Both the position numbers and the translations under genes were made by a program. A DNA stretch of 64,000 nucleotides from Dermanyssus gallinae. Lineage: Eukaryota; Arthropoda; Arachnida; Mesostigmata; Dermanyssidae. Positions within the stretch are counted from its first letter, which is position 1. Every line of letters starts with the position of its first letter. The notes under the pieces were generated by a model. It did no database searches. It saw only the letters and a program-made list of their open reading frames with translations, and was not told the DNA's origin. The stretch lies in NCBI GenBank assembly GCA_003439945.1, contig QVRM01002143.1, positions 69,501 through 133,500 on the forward strand, written 5' to 3'. This document shows positions 43,830 to 53,399 of this stretch, one piece after another.

Positions 43830-44460
43830 TGCCTATGTGACGTGTAGATTTAAAAGCAGCGTTTAACGTATCACAAAGGGATAAGATAGTTAAAGAACTG
43901 GCAGAAACGGGAGTGCTGGGAGCAATTCTGATGTTACTTATCAACATCCTTAAACAGAACACTGTGCTGATTGATAACAGGGTCGACCACGTAGGCGGGG
44001 TGACTAGAATTATAGGTGTCGTACAGTGCGGTGGACTGAGTCCACTTCTGTTATCTGTACTTATGGGTAAACTGTTAGATGACAAGGAAGCCCTGGATCC
44101 GAGAGTGGACCTGAAACTTAATGTATGTTAATGATGTGGTCAACTTTGGTTGCAGTTTTTTGTTCTAAAGAGGCTTTTCGTAATACCAGATACGTGCAGG
44201 AATAGGGTTGTCCACGTACTGGAAGGTGACCCGCTGCGTTCAGAGAATCTCCAAAAACGATAGAAGCTAAAGAACCCGTGCGTCTTTGACGTTTATATGT
44301 GGAACTGACAAACCGAAATAATTGAGGTGGTTATAGGAATTTATAGAACAGCTGCAATGAGAAACTCTGAGTGGCGAGCAAGCGGGGTAAGAGACCGACA
44401 TCCTGGTACGGCTTCTGTAGCCTACGGATTTAATCATGTTCTGTTCAACATAGGTTGCCG
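43830..44460 (+). pseudogene. LINE RT fragment with YVND active site, plus C-terminal piece
   Basis: The plus strand reads DLKAAFNVSQRDKIVKELAE (motif A, Asp kept), then LLINILKQNTVLIDNRVDHV. IIGVVQCGGLSPLLLSVLMG follows, matching GVPQGDxLSPLLF with PQG changed to QCG. One base out of frame, YVNDVVNFG (44124-44135) is the YADD box with its first Asp replaced by Asn. Further on, AAMRNSEWRASGVRDRHPG and TASVAYGFNHVLFNIG (44346-44445) match the fragment at 38.5 kb and give the element's C-terminal region. There are several stops and shifts. Confidence 0.75.
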
Positions 44461-44464
44461 TTTG

Positions 44465-45050
44465 ACTCTTACATAAGTCTTCATGTTATTTAGAAGAATT
44501 TGCAATTCTGGTCTAGTTAGCGGTCGGACGCAAAATCCGTATTGTTCGCATCGGATGGTCTCCTAAGTCTCGCGGTAGAATAATAGTCGCCACGCTAGCA
44601 TGCTCGAGACAATCTTGTGGACACAGCTTTTCTTCGCGGTGCCCCGCCAGGAGGCTACACAAACTGGATCACCCTGGCTATTTGGGATAATCTCCAATGA
44701 ACAATCCGACTAGGTTTCTGGGAGTTCTTATGTTGTTAAGCCTATGTTGAACAGTGCCGCTCAGAGTGGTGTCATAAGAGTCTTCATCTTTATGTCCTCA
44801 TTCCGAACAAGATCGGAGCCAAACGCTTTGTTATTCATCACTATAGAGCATCGCATCACCAGAGGGGTGCACCTAGCTGTTCGGATAGAAGGTGCTCCCA
44901 TTTCCCTGATACTAGATAGAAGAGTGTCATACGGCATACTGTCCGTAGTCGTAAGGACTTTAATAACGTGCTGCCGAATTTGAGGAGCTACAGGATACTA
45001 ACAAAGACAGGGCTGCCTTTAAGAACACATTGTGATTCATGGGCAGCCTT
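44465..45050. other. Sequence with a weak open frame
   Basis: A 79-codon plus-strand frame (44744-44983; NALLFITIEHRITRGVHLAV, then EGAPISLILDRRVSYG) resembles protein but has no recognised match. It could belong to the preceding LINE or to a cellular gene. Confidence 0.3.
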
Positions 45051-45051
45051 T

Positions 45052-45272
45052 ATGATTCTATTGTTTATAGCGAACATATTTTTGTTAAGTATAATAGTTG
45101 GTGCAAAAATGGATGGTATTGGCAATAAAGGTCTATCATTTCAGGTTGTTCTCGGAGAAGTGTCGGAGACTGAATCACATATGTTCAAACTTTGTAGCAA
45201 TATGCATCAAACCATGGAGGAGAACGCCTTCCTTGCGCTGTACTTTTACAAACAGATGAGCGGGTCATCTTG
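45052..45272 (+). CDS. Candidate first exon of a small secreted protein
   Basis: From an ATG at 45052 the protein begins MILLFIANIFLLSIIVGA, a good signal peptide with likely cleavage after residue 18. KMDGIGNKGLSFQVVLGEVS, TESHMFKLCSNMHQTMEENA and FLALYFYKQMSGSS follow. At 45272 the sequence TCTTG is followed by GTGAGG, a strong donor; without splicing a TGA ends the frame after 74 codons. Only one Cys is in this piece, so a disulfide partner would have to lie in a later exon. I found no acceptor-linked exon before the SINE at 45.5 kb. It may also be a chance frame. Confidence 0.35.
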
Positions 45273-45495
45273 GTGAGGGTACTGCACAGTTCAGGGACCT
45301 GTATCTGCAAAAAACGATTGGGGTGCCATTGCAGAGCTCCGTACGTAGCTTAGCTATAACGACGCGTCTTCCCAGCCTCGAGAGCCTCGGACTCACTGCG
45401 ACGTTATCACGTTATAGATAGAATCACTACGTGTTTATTCAACCTCGTTATTACCTGGTTGACGTGACCAGGATGATCTACACATATATAACTGT

Positions 45496-45702
45496 AGATC
45501 ATCCAGGTCGTCGAGCCCGGTATCGTGGTGGATTAAGTCTGCGCCTCGCAGCCGGAGGAGACACATAGATGCGCGGGTTCGAGCCCCACCATTGCACATT
45601 TGTATGTATGGGGGCCTGTCTATGAAGCAATGTGAAAAACAATTCCGTGAACGTTAAATCTTGGCTGAGGGTCAGCTCGAAAACTTTCAGATCATCCAGG
45701 TC
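45496..45702 (+). repeat. tRNA-derived SINE S1, copy 3, with 14-bp target-site duplication
   Basis: The body 45510-45688 is flanked by AGATCATCCAGGTC at 45496-45509 and 45689-45702. The head runs AGCCCGGTATCGTGGTGGAT, then TAAGTCTGCGCCTCGCAG, with a B box GGTTCGAGCCC at 45576-45586. The tail has CTATGAAGCAATGTGAAAAA and CTTGGCTGAGGGTCAGC. It is the most complete copy of the three, and its intact duplication points to a fairly recent insertion. Confidence 0.85.
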
Positions 45703-45705
45703 ACG

Positions 45706-45712
<7 letters not shown>

Positions 45713-45765
<53 letters not shown>
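45713..45765. repeat. (TA)n microsatellite, about 26 units
   Basis: The longest uninterrupted TA run in the window. It lies 10 bases after the SINE duplication and 50 bases before the LINE A copy 3. Confidence 0.95.
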
Positions 45766-45768
<3 letters not shown>

Positions 45769-45814
45769 AAATAAATCCGTGCATTTTTGCAATTGCGCAC
45801 AATGCTAACGGAGA

Positions 45815-47479
45815 TAGTTAAACTGGATCCTTTCATAGCGCCCAGAGAGACTATTTGCTTCGAGTCGTCAAGTCGGTGGCACCATTACTATTTCATCAGA
45901 CGAACCTGGCCTACAGTTCAGAACCATCCCACCTGGTAATGCCCCATAGCGCTATACTATCGCAGACAGGTCTTCAGCAGGGTGATCCCCTGGGTCTTTC
46001 ACTTTTTTGTTTGTGTATCAAGGAATTGGTGGATTTACTGCAGTCCTTTCTTACTAGGTACTTGGACGACGGGGTTCTAGGCGGGGCCTCCCGACCGTAC
46101 TTGACGATATCCGGAAAGTTATTGAATTTGGTGCGATTAGCCGTCTGATACTGAACGCGGTCAAATGTGAAGTATAGGTCACAGCCCACAACGAAGTTGA
46201 GCCATTAGATTTAACTATTTTTTTACTTATTTCCGGGCTGTTGCGTAGTGCACAAGGTTAACCTGGATCTGCTATGTGTTCTTCTATACTGGACGGCCTT
46301 ACAAAGGCATTAGTCAATCAAAGAGATAAACTTGACTTCGCCACAGGCAAACTACCCTAATTGGGGGCTCACTGCAGCCTATTCCTTCATAGATCTTGTT
46401 TTTCAGAGGCTATTACACCTGCTTAGAGTGCGCAACCTGTCTTTATCACCAAAGCTTTTACAGCCATTTAATGAACTTAGCTTAGAGATCATACTTAATC
46501 TTAAGCTGATCGCGGTGGCAAGGAAACAGGTAATACTCCACGTTTCTTTAGGCGGTTTAGGTGTGCCGGACGCGGCCATGATGGCAGGACCCGCAATCGT
46601 GTCGTCATTGACCCAGACGGCGGACAGGGTTAAATCATTATTGGACTGTGATAGGTGGGATGTCTATAACGCTGAACTTCAAATGCTGACCGACGAATTG
46701 TCGTTGTTATTCGATCTCCTTTCGATTATAGAGCTAACGAGGGCAGTTGGACAGCCCCCCTACAAGAAAAGCGACAAGCAAGCCTGATTAAAAGAGCATT
46801 TTCTGTTGCTGATAGAGCCAAGCTTCGAGCTGTTAGTAGTCAAGGGGCTGAAGCTTGGTTACACGCCCTACCCTGTTCGCTAATTGGGACTCTGTTGGAC
46901 GACGAGACGATGCGCATAAGCGCAGGGCTGCGGCTTGGTGTTGTCCTAGTCGTGCCCCACCGATGTCGTTGTGGTGATTTTAAGGACGCGTTGGCCCATC
47001 ATGGCCTGTCATGCGCGTTGAGTGCAGGCCGACGACCACGTCACTCCGCCTTAAATAACACCTCTAGTCGCGCACTTAGATCTGCCAGCTTGCCGTGTGT
47101 TCTAGAGCCCCCGGGTATATCGAGGGATGATGTTTGGGGCGCAACTGTAACCGACCTATTAGCCCCTTCGATGGTCGGTGCTGGTGTCGACCGAGCAGGT
47201 CATGGTTCCAGGTTAGCTGAGGCTAACAAATGCAGAAAGCACTCCAGTGTTTATCCGCACGAATTTTGTTCGTTGGCGTTCGAGACTATGGAAGCTGTAG
47301 GCCCCCGTACGGTCACGCTGATTCCGCGATTAGGTAGAAGCCCTAATCTTTCGACAGGAGATTCGAGAGCATCCGAGTTCTTGTGTCAGAGGCTGTCGCT
47401 CGACCTTCAACGAGGAAATGCAGCGCCTGTTTGGAGCGCATTGTTGAACTGGGCTAACCCTGGGTTAAAGAACCCGTGA
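45815..47479 (+). pseudogene. LINE group A, copy 3: RT palm and C-terminal domain
   Basis: The plus strand reads VKLD (motif A Asp), a frameshift, then FHSAQRDYLLRVVKSVAPLL, SHLVMPHSAILSQTGLQQGD and PLG. YLDDGVLGG follows with the active site intact (46059-46070). A stop lies at 46148. After more shifts the frame 46332-46787 contains ILHVSLGGLGVPDAAMMAG. A shift near 46750 then leads to GAEAWLHALPCSLIGTLLDD, ISAGLRLGVVLVVPHRCRCG and AHHGLSCALSAGR, ending FETMEAVGPRTVTL and LQRGNAAPVWSALLNWANPG. Compared with the copy at 19.6 kb, about 20 residues are lost between ISRDD and WGATVTDLLAPS. It is inactive because of the shifts. Confidence 0.85.
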
Positions 47480-47527
47480 TCACACGTTCGCGCGGATACA
47501 ATTGTCCACTCCAGAGTGCTAACATTC

Positions 47528-47529
<2 letters not shown>

Positions 47530-47559
<30 letters not shown>
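47530..47559. repeat. (TA)n microsatellite
   Basis: About 15 TA units, 50 bases after the LINE A stop codon. Confidence 0.95.
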
Positions 47560-47562
<3 letters not shown>

Positions 47563-47591
47563 CACCAGGACCACCACCATCACCAAGTATT

Positions 47592-48101
47592 TCAAATCCA
47601 CAAGATATATTCTTCAAGAGCTTCTATGATAGCAGTGGTTCTGTTCGAGGCCACCGTATCCAGCCTGCAGCTCAGGTCCACGAGCTAGGAGCACGGCCAC
47701 GTCTCTAAAAATATCCGCCACCGTGCGCAACCTATTTTATCTAATAACTCGTCCACGGAGTCGCCGGAATCGCTACTGTACAATTTGATTAAGGACAGGT
47801 AAGCGGTGCTGAGGATAATAATATGGTCTTAGGCCTGCAGAAATTTTCCGCCGGTTTTGAATTCAACTGCCTCTGTGACGTCAATTTTAAGATTGAACAA
47901 AACGAGCTTGTTGTTAGCAAAGACCATGGAGTCGCGGATGCCAATAGCGTGAGTTTTGTGCAGAATATTGAAAGTCGAGCCGGAGTGATGCGTGGTATTA
48001 TATATCAGCTGGACTAGATTGTTCTCAACGCTGCAGTTGACAAAGAGATCGAAGCCGCCAATGATGGTCACGGACTGACGTAGAAATGTATAGCGTTCCA
48101 T
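47592..48101 (-). pseudogene. Unidentified decayed gene: 169-codon frame with two internal stops
   Basis: An ATG at 48101 opens MERYTFLRQSVTIIGGFDLF. It continues VNCSVENNLVQLIYNTTHHS, FNILHKTHAIGIRDSMVFAN and FNLKIDVTEAVEFKTGGKF to a TAA at 47829-47831. The same frame then stays open for 47 codons (STAYLSLIKLYSSDSGDSVD) to a TAG at 47685-47687, and for 30 more to a TGA at 47592-47594. Codons often end in C (ATC, GGC, TTC, GTC, AAC), and the sequence is protein-like throughout, so I read two nonsense mutations rather than chance. The alternating hydrophobic pattern suggests a beta-rich fold. I cannot name it; it could come from a mobile element or a captured gene. Confidence 0.5.
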
Positions 48102-48109
48102 TATTGATA

Positions 48110-48737
48110 TTTTTAATATATTGAATTTGTCAAGCTATCTTTAGTTGTTCTGAGTGTGGTGTTTAGGGTGCTCGTCACTTCTAGATTAATGCAATGCAGC
48201 CAGACGCCACGTAATCAATCCCTCGGGCCTGCTTGTTGTAGCTGCAAGATCTACAAGATCTCGTAAAAATACCCAACAAAATAATAAAAGAAAGTTAAAG
48301 TAATTTGATTCTTGTCTGGTTTTCCAGTATAAACGTATATGCTTATAACTGCTACACAAGTAATCCGGTAATAAATCCAGAGCTGGTCGATAGTACGGCT
48401 TAAACATCTTATAATTACTCCCGTGAGGTAAATGTGTTTCACAAGCATTATCATATTTATTTTACTCATATTGAGTACGCATATAACATTGGTACTTATA
48501 CTGTTGTCAACTGCTGCTCTCGGTATGTAATTTGAGATAGGCAGTGCAGTGATATATTCTGCTGTCGGTATGCCATTCGAGAGAGGCAGTGCAGTGATAT
48601 CTTTGTAAGAGCCAGGCATTCAGGCGCATAATACTTTGTGCATGCTTGAAAGCACAGTCGAACAGACCAGGTAATAACATTGCAATTAAAATTGTTACAT
48701 AATTACAATACAGTTTATTATATACAATTTTAATACT
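48110..48737. other. AT-rich intergenic sequence
   Basis: A short direct repeat (GGCAGTGCAGTGATAT) occurs at about 48540 and 48586. I see no gene. Confidence 0.45.
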
Positions 48738-49200
48738 TCAGCGACCATCCCACCGGTCGAAAAAGTGCAAAGTCCGCCGATGCGTCTGGCAGCTTGTTAC
48801 ATAGTATTTAGCGCATATCTTGTTTCCACTGCTGGCCCGCAACCCGCTAGCAGGTACACGAAGCGGCTTCGTGCCGTCCGCGGTAAGCAAAGAACCCGCC
48901 TCATATATATTGTGAAACATCTCTCTAGCTGCGCAAAATTTGCCGCTGAAAGATGGCCCCACACCCTGCCAAGGCTGTAGCTCATCAATGGCACAATCTT
49001 AAGCTCAAAATCACGCACGGCCGCACTCAAGGACAGTCGTCGAGGGTCTCTCACCTCTGTGTGAATAGAGGCAATAGCTACCCGACACCTGTCGCTGATG
49101 TGCTGGGTAAAGGTCGTTCTCGTATAGTGTAGTCTAACAGACAAGGTAATGATAGCCATGGACTATGAATTTGGTACAGACGTGGCGATTGTCACATGCA
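48738..49200 (-). pseudogene. LINE group D, copy 1: RT thumb region
   Basis: The minus strand reads TQHISDRCRVAIASIHTEVR, RRLSLSAAVRDFELKIVPL, MSYSLGRVWGHLSAANFAQ and LERCFTIYMRRVLCLPRTAR. This is the L-x-FxxKIxPxxxYGLExxWxxL pattern after the RT palm of jockey-like elements, ending FVYLLAGCGPAVETRY. It covers the same protein region as 51553-52100 and partly as the end of 49440-50045, so it is a separate copy. Confidence 0.65.
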
Positions 49201-49234
49201 ACGCCAGACCAGAGGTAAAAGGCACTGAAAGTAT

Positions 49235-49440
49235 CTATTGCTATTTATTATTACATCACTTTTCGGTATTGTTAATTATATTACATTCCACGTGTTCGCT
49301 AAGACTCCGGAACGGCATTTATTTCCGTTAATCTTGGACATATATAGAATATGTTATAAATGCATCTCCGGAAAATGTCACCGACCTAACACCTAGATAG
49401 CTGGCGCTGACCGACATGTTTACTGACCGACATGTTGATG
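49235..49440 (-). repeat. Unassigned interspersed repeat, copy 4
   Basis: It shares TTTCGGTATTGTTAATT, TTCCGTTAATCTTGGACATA, GCATCTCCGGAAAAT and CTGGCGCTGACCGACATGTT with the copies at 18.7 and 43.2 kb. It lies between two LINE pieces. CTGACCGACATGTT is doubled at its right end. Confidence 0.7.
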
Positions 49441-50045
49441 CCACTTTCAGCTTGAATTGTATTAGAGCTGTTTTTACTGAGAGCTTCTGTAAAGCCTGGA
49501 TTGAGGTCATGGCGACGATGCTGCTATTAATTCGCTGAGATACGTGGGTCGAAAAAGATGTGCTGCCTGGCGTTAACCCAACACCCAGATAAGTAAATCC
49601 CGAGACAAAATCTACAGAAGCACCGCCCAAGCTAAGTCTATCACTTCTCCTCAGGGGTCCCCCGGATATGAACTTCATAATCCTGGTCTTCAATACGTTA
49701 ATCGTTAAACCATCGTGCTTGCTGTATGTCTCTAGCATTCTCAGAGACCCTTTTAGATCCATAAATACTCTACTTTATACCACAAGGTCATCGGCATAGA
49801 GAGTTATGCGAACACCGATGTAGTGGTCATTGGTAAGGCCCGGGAGATCATTGAGTACCACAGAAAATAAGAGCGGGCTAAGATTACCGTCCTGGGGATA
49901 GCCTGTAGTTTGCAGGAAAGACCGGCATTTTTGGATACCGTCATCTAGGATGCGTACAGTGCTTAGTGCTTGACGGTGACTGAGTGCTTCACATCGTCTA
50001 AAAGCTCCTCCGATGTGGTCATTGTCGAACGTCTGGCGCGAAATC
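49440..50045 (-). pseudogene. LINE group D, copy 2: RT palm
   Basis: The minus strand reads FDNDHIGGAFRRCEALSHRQ (end of motif A), LDDGIQKCRSFLQTTGYPQD and GNLSPLLFSVVLNDLPGL, which is GxPQGxxLSPLLF with the G after Q changed to D. VRITLYADDLVV follows (YADD at 49787-49798) and then a stop codon. The frame continues MDLKGSLRMLETYSKHDGLT, INVLKTRIMKF and SFTYLGVGLTPG to a palm end, VKTALIQFKLKV. It is the best-preserved palm in the window, yet inactive through the D change and the stop. Confidence 0.85.
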
Positions 50046-50049
50046 TATC

Positions 50050-51540
50050 CTTAAAGACAAATCTGCCGACTTAGCTTCTATCTTGAGACACGCATTCCAA
50101 CTAGGTTGCTGGAATTTCACCTCTTTCCAAGCACTTACTAAAGATTGCCGTCCAAAGGAGGACCGTTCACTTTATATAATCATTTCGGACGTGACCGTGT
50201 CCGAAGACTTTCTTATTCTTTAACTTTGTAATCGCACTTAACTGCTATAAGAAATAATGGAGCATCTATCTGCTAAAACAGTAGACGCTCGTTTTCGTCC
50301 AATAATTCACACGATAACGGTATAATCCCGGGAATGCTATCTGTCATTGTAAATGCGCCGATAAAGTGTTAACGCAGACGGCCGGAGATAACTGAACAAA
50401 TAGGGAGCCTAATGTTCCTTCTAAGGGCGTAGTGGGGCTTAAACCTAGCCCTTGTAACCACACTTAATTCGATTATATTATGTTATATTTTCACTTTCCT
50501 CAGATTTTCTTGAAGTCTTTTCAGCTGTCGGTGCAAGCGGCAGCGTCTACACTAAAAGTTTCTCATCTCAGGGCAGAGAAATGAGCGCTTGAATTGCTTA
50601 ATACTCTGCCGTTTGACTTATATTGCTATCATACGCTAGCAATATGAGTGAAACCACTTGGGTAACCGACTTCCCCTCAGTGTACGCCTATATGTAAACG
50701 ACCACACCGCTCGTGTCAACATGTCAAGAAGTAGACTTGGCGACATTTCCAGCAGGTGGGATACCACGCGCAGAGCTCCATGCATAGCTTATTTACGTCG
50801 ATGCATTTACCGAGCCCCTGGCGTCTCAGCGGACTAGTGCTCTCGTCTCTGTCTTTTACTTTAACTGTTAAATAATCTGGTACATGCTGTTGAAATCCAG
50901 TATTTACAAGGCCAATCACTTGTCCGCCATATTCGATGTCTCCTTTAGGACCTGCGTAAGCGAATATATCGATTGCGGAGAACCCACCCCTCTGTGGATT
51001 ATCGCTAAGTCCACCGCCATCGGAGTAAGATGTTGACAGCGATGGAGTAGTACAGATCCTAAACTCATACTCCGTAGGGGCTTGGCGAACGCCAATTGTC
51101 CGGGAAGACGCAGCACTGAAAGTATCCAGGTCTGCTCGTCAGAATTGTTCAACTTTACTTTCCTATTCGAAGACAATGCTTTTGAATGGTACTGTACACG
51201 GCGTTTTCAACTTCCATTGAAATATGTCAATTAACTTAATTAATTGAGTGGCACTGCCATCGAGACGGATATTCGATGAACGTCGCCTATATCTAAAGCC
51301 TTCTAACTTTTATATTTGTTTTCTAAATTAGCCAGAGCACTACTTCGACATAATCAAAACCAAGATACATGCTTAGCGTATATATACAGATATTTAAGTG
51401 TCATTTAAAAATAAACATACCTTGGAAAACATGTACGAGCATCAAATTGTTGAGAAGAAAAAAAGTAGATATATATTCAATTCAGCATTTATTTCACCAC
51501 AAAATTGGTGGATAGTTGGTTCACAAGGTGTCACAATGTG
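50050..51540. other. Sequence with weak minus-strand frames
   Basis: Two adjoining minus-strand frames, 50916-51176 (86 codons: ILSVLRLPGQLAFAKPLR) and 50716-50919 (67 codons: VKVKDRDESTSPLRRQGLG, LCAWYPTCWKC), could be one shifted gene. I do not recognise either. Otherwise AT-rich with nothing to report. Confidence 0.3.
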
Positions 51541-51552
51541 ACTTTTTTGGTC

Positions 51553-52100
51553 TTACAATATAAATTTAACTTTGAATGATAAGGACGTTCCGCAAATTTC
51601 TGGGCACACAAGTATATGATAGCGTCCAATATCAAACTCTCTGCAAAAGCTACAAACACATTCTTCAATATTAAAACAGCTTGGCTTCATGCATATGTAA
51701 TGGTGGTACCCGTGCCAGGTTATTCGGCAGATTAGCGAGTGGTTCCTTTGCATGGCTCCTTTCCATCTATGTGAAGAAAAGGCCGGACCATCAGCATAAT
51801 TCTCAGCTACAAATTTTGAATTTCTGTTTTCTCTGTAGTCTCCATATGAGTCTAGAATATGCGGTGTAAATGGTGTGTTACTAAGTGCTAGGTCTTCAAT
51901 AAGTGTTCTCTCTCCGCACATCTCTAAGGCAAATGTTGCCGAAGCGCACTTTGGAAGCCGCAAAACACGCTTAACATATCTGGCCTTTAGATTGTCTAGA
52001 CTTTTTAAATGGCTGAGCGTCAGGTATGGTGCAATTGTGGAAAGGCAGTATGTTGCTACAGGGAGTACTTTGATTTTAAAGCAATTTATAGCTGTTTTTA
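51553..52100 (-). pseudogene. LINE group D, copy 3: thumb and C-terminal Cys/His knuckle
   Basis: A minus-strand frame open for over 180 codons reads LKTAINCFKIKVLPVATYCL, STIAPYLTLSHLKSLDNLK, ARYVKRVLRLPKCASATFAL, CGERTLIEDL. It ends with HSLICRITWHGYHHYICMK, CVCSFCREFDIG and RYHILVCPEIC. The last part has the C-x2-C-x8-H-x3-C knuckle found at the C-terminus of many jockey-like and R1-like LINEs. This piece has no internal stop, unlike the other LINE remains, but the palm is absent. Confidence 0.75.
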
Positions 52101-52104
52101 GTAG

Positions 52105-53045
52105 ATATATACATATATATGTCCGGAGGCATCCGCGGAAGGCAAATGCAAAAATTTCCTATGTTGTTCAATCGAACATTGGAGACCATCCACTGCAAAG
52201 TGTATGACACCTATATCAGCATCGGGGTGTCGTGTCCCAAGTAATAAATTATGTACTACGGGCAAGCTCGTTTGTTTCGAGGCAACGTCGGCAAGGCAAC
52301 ATTGTCACTTCTGGCCATATTTGAGTTTACAGACTGCGATGCGTAACATTCCTTGGATGCCACCCACTTACGGGTGTCACCTATCTGCCTCTATTCTCTC
52401 TCTCTCTCCTTCTTTAAGAAACCCTTTTTACTCAGGCTCCTCTACAGCTTCGGTTCGCTCGTGTCCTGAAGATGCTAGTCCATAGCTTACAGTTGTAGAA
52501 GTGAGTGATCCCCACAACGGGGCGCCTTCTTCATGACCTCGTCTCTTCTTCTTATATCTTCGTCGCCAGTTGCTCTCGTCTCTCGCCAACCCTACTCCCG
52601 TTCGTTTCCTGCTATGCCTGAAGCGTTCTACAGGATAGTTTGTTTTCGCATCGACCACCAGCTACAGTATGTCGTGTTACAAATGCAATTGTACCTCGTT
52701 CAGAAAATTGCCGCCGAAACAAACCTTGCATGGCTGCTAGAGTTACATACCATAGAACAGATGAAATGTATGCATGTGTGTGTGTGATACTCCGCACATG
52801 TCCTAAGCTAGTAAAATCTTACTACGGTGTAAACACGTCACTAAAACTTACGCAGAAATCTATCAAACGCATCGAGACGTTTGAACGTAGCTCCCTCTAC
52901 CAAGGTTAGCTGAGAGGGCTTAATTTGCAATCGCACTCCGTTGCAGACTTTTGTTAAAGGGTATTTATAGTCTGTTGTTGTCATCTTTACCGGATGTTGT
53001 TAACCAAAGGCACTCTATTAAATAGCCTCGTCAATTGTGCTTGTA
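52105..53045. other. Intergenic sequence
   Basis: I see no supported gene. A CT-rich stretch lies near 52390-52412. Confidence 0.4.
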
Positions 53046-53049
53046 TACA

Positions 53050-53390
53050 TATATATATATTGATCGAAACGCATACAATTCGATCTTATGGCTGTACGCT
53101 CGAGCGAAGATGGCTCACTCTACAGAGTGAGATTGAAGGGAATGAAGAACAAACTTTAGAATTCGAAAGTTTTCTCCTAATCCGTTTCGTACGCGTCTCA
53201 GAAAGCAGAACTGGTCTATTGGTTCTAACTTTCTTTAATGGCATGGCAGAAGTGAAGTCACCTCGAATGCGTATCTCTATTAGCCGATTGAGTTATTCAC
53301 AACTATTATGCTGACGACATCGCGTATCCTTGTCCCATTCTCGCGTACGCGTTAGAATTATCCAGAGAACACCCGCCTAGCACTATATGA
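53050..53390 (+). pseudogene. LINE RT fragment with intact YADD
   Basis: The plus strand reads LIRFVRVSESRTGLLVLTFF, NGMAEVKSPRMRIS (compare FINDMAExxxSPxMRI). One base out of frame, IHNYYADDIAYP follows, with YADD at 53307-53318. The upstream PQG motif is not visible. About 110 residues can be followed. Confidence 0.6.
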
Positions 53391-53399
53391 GCATTGGTT

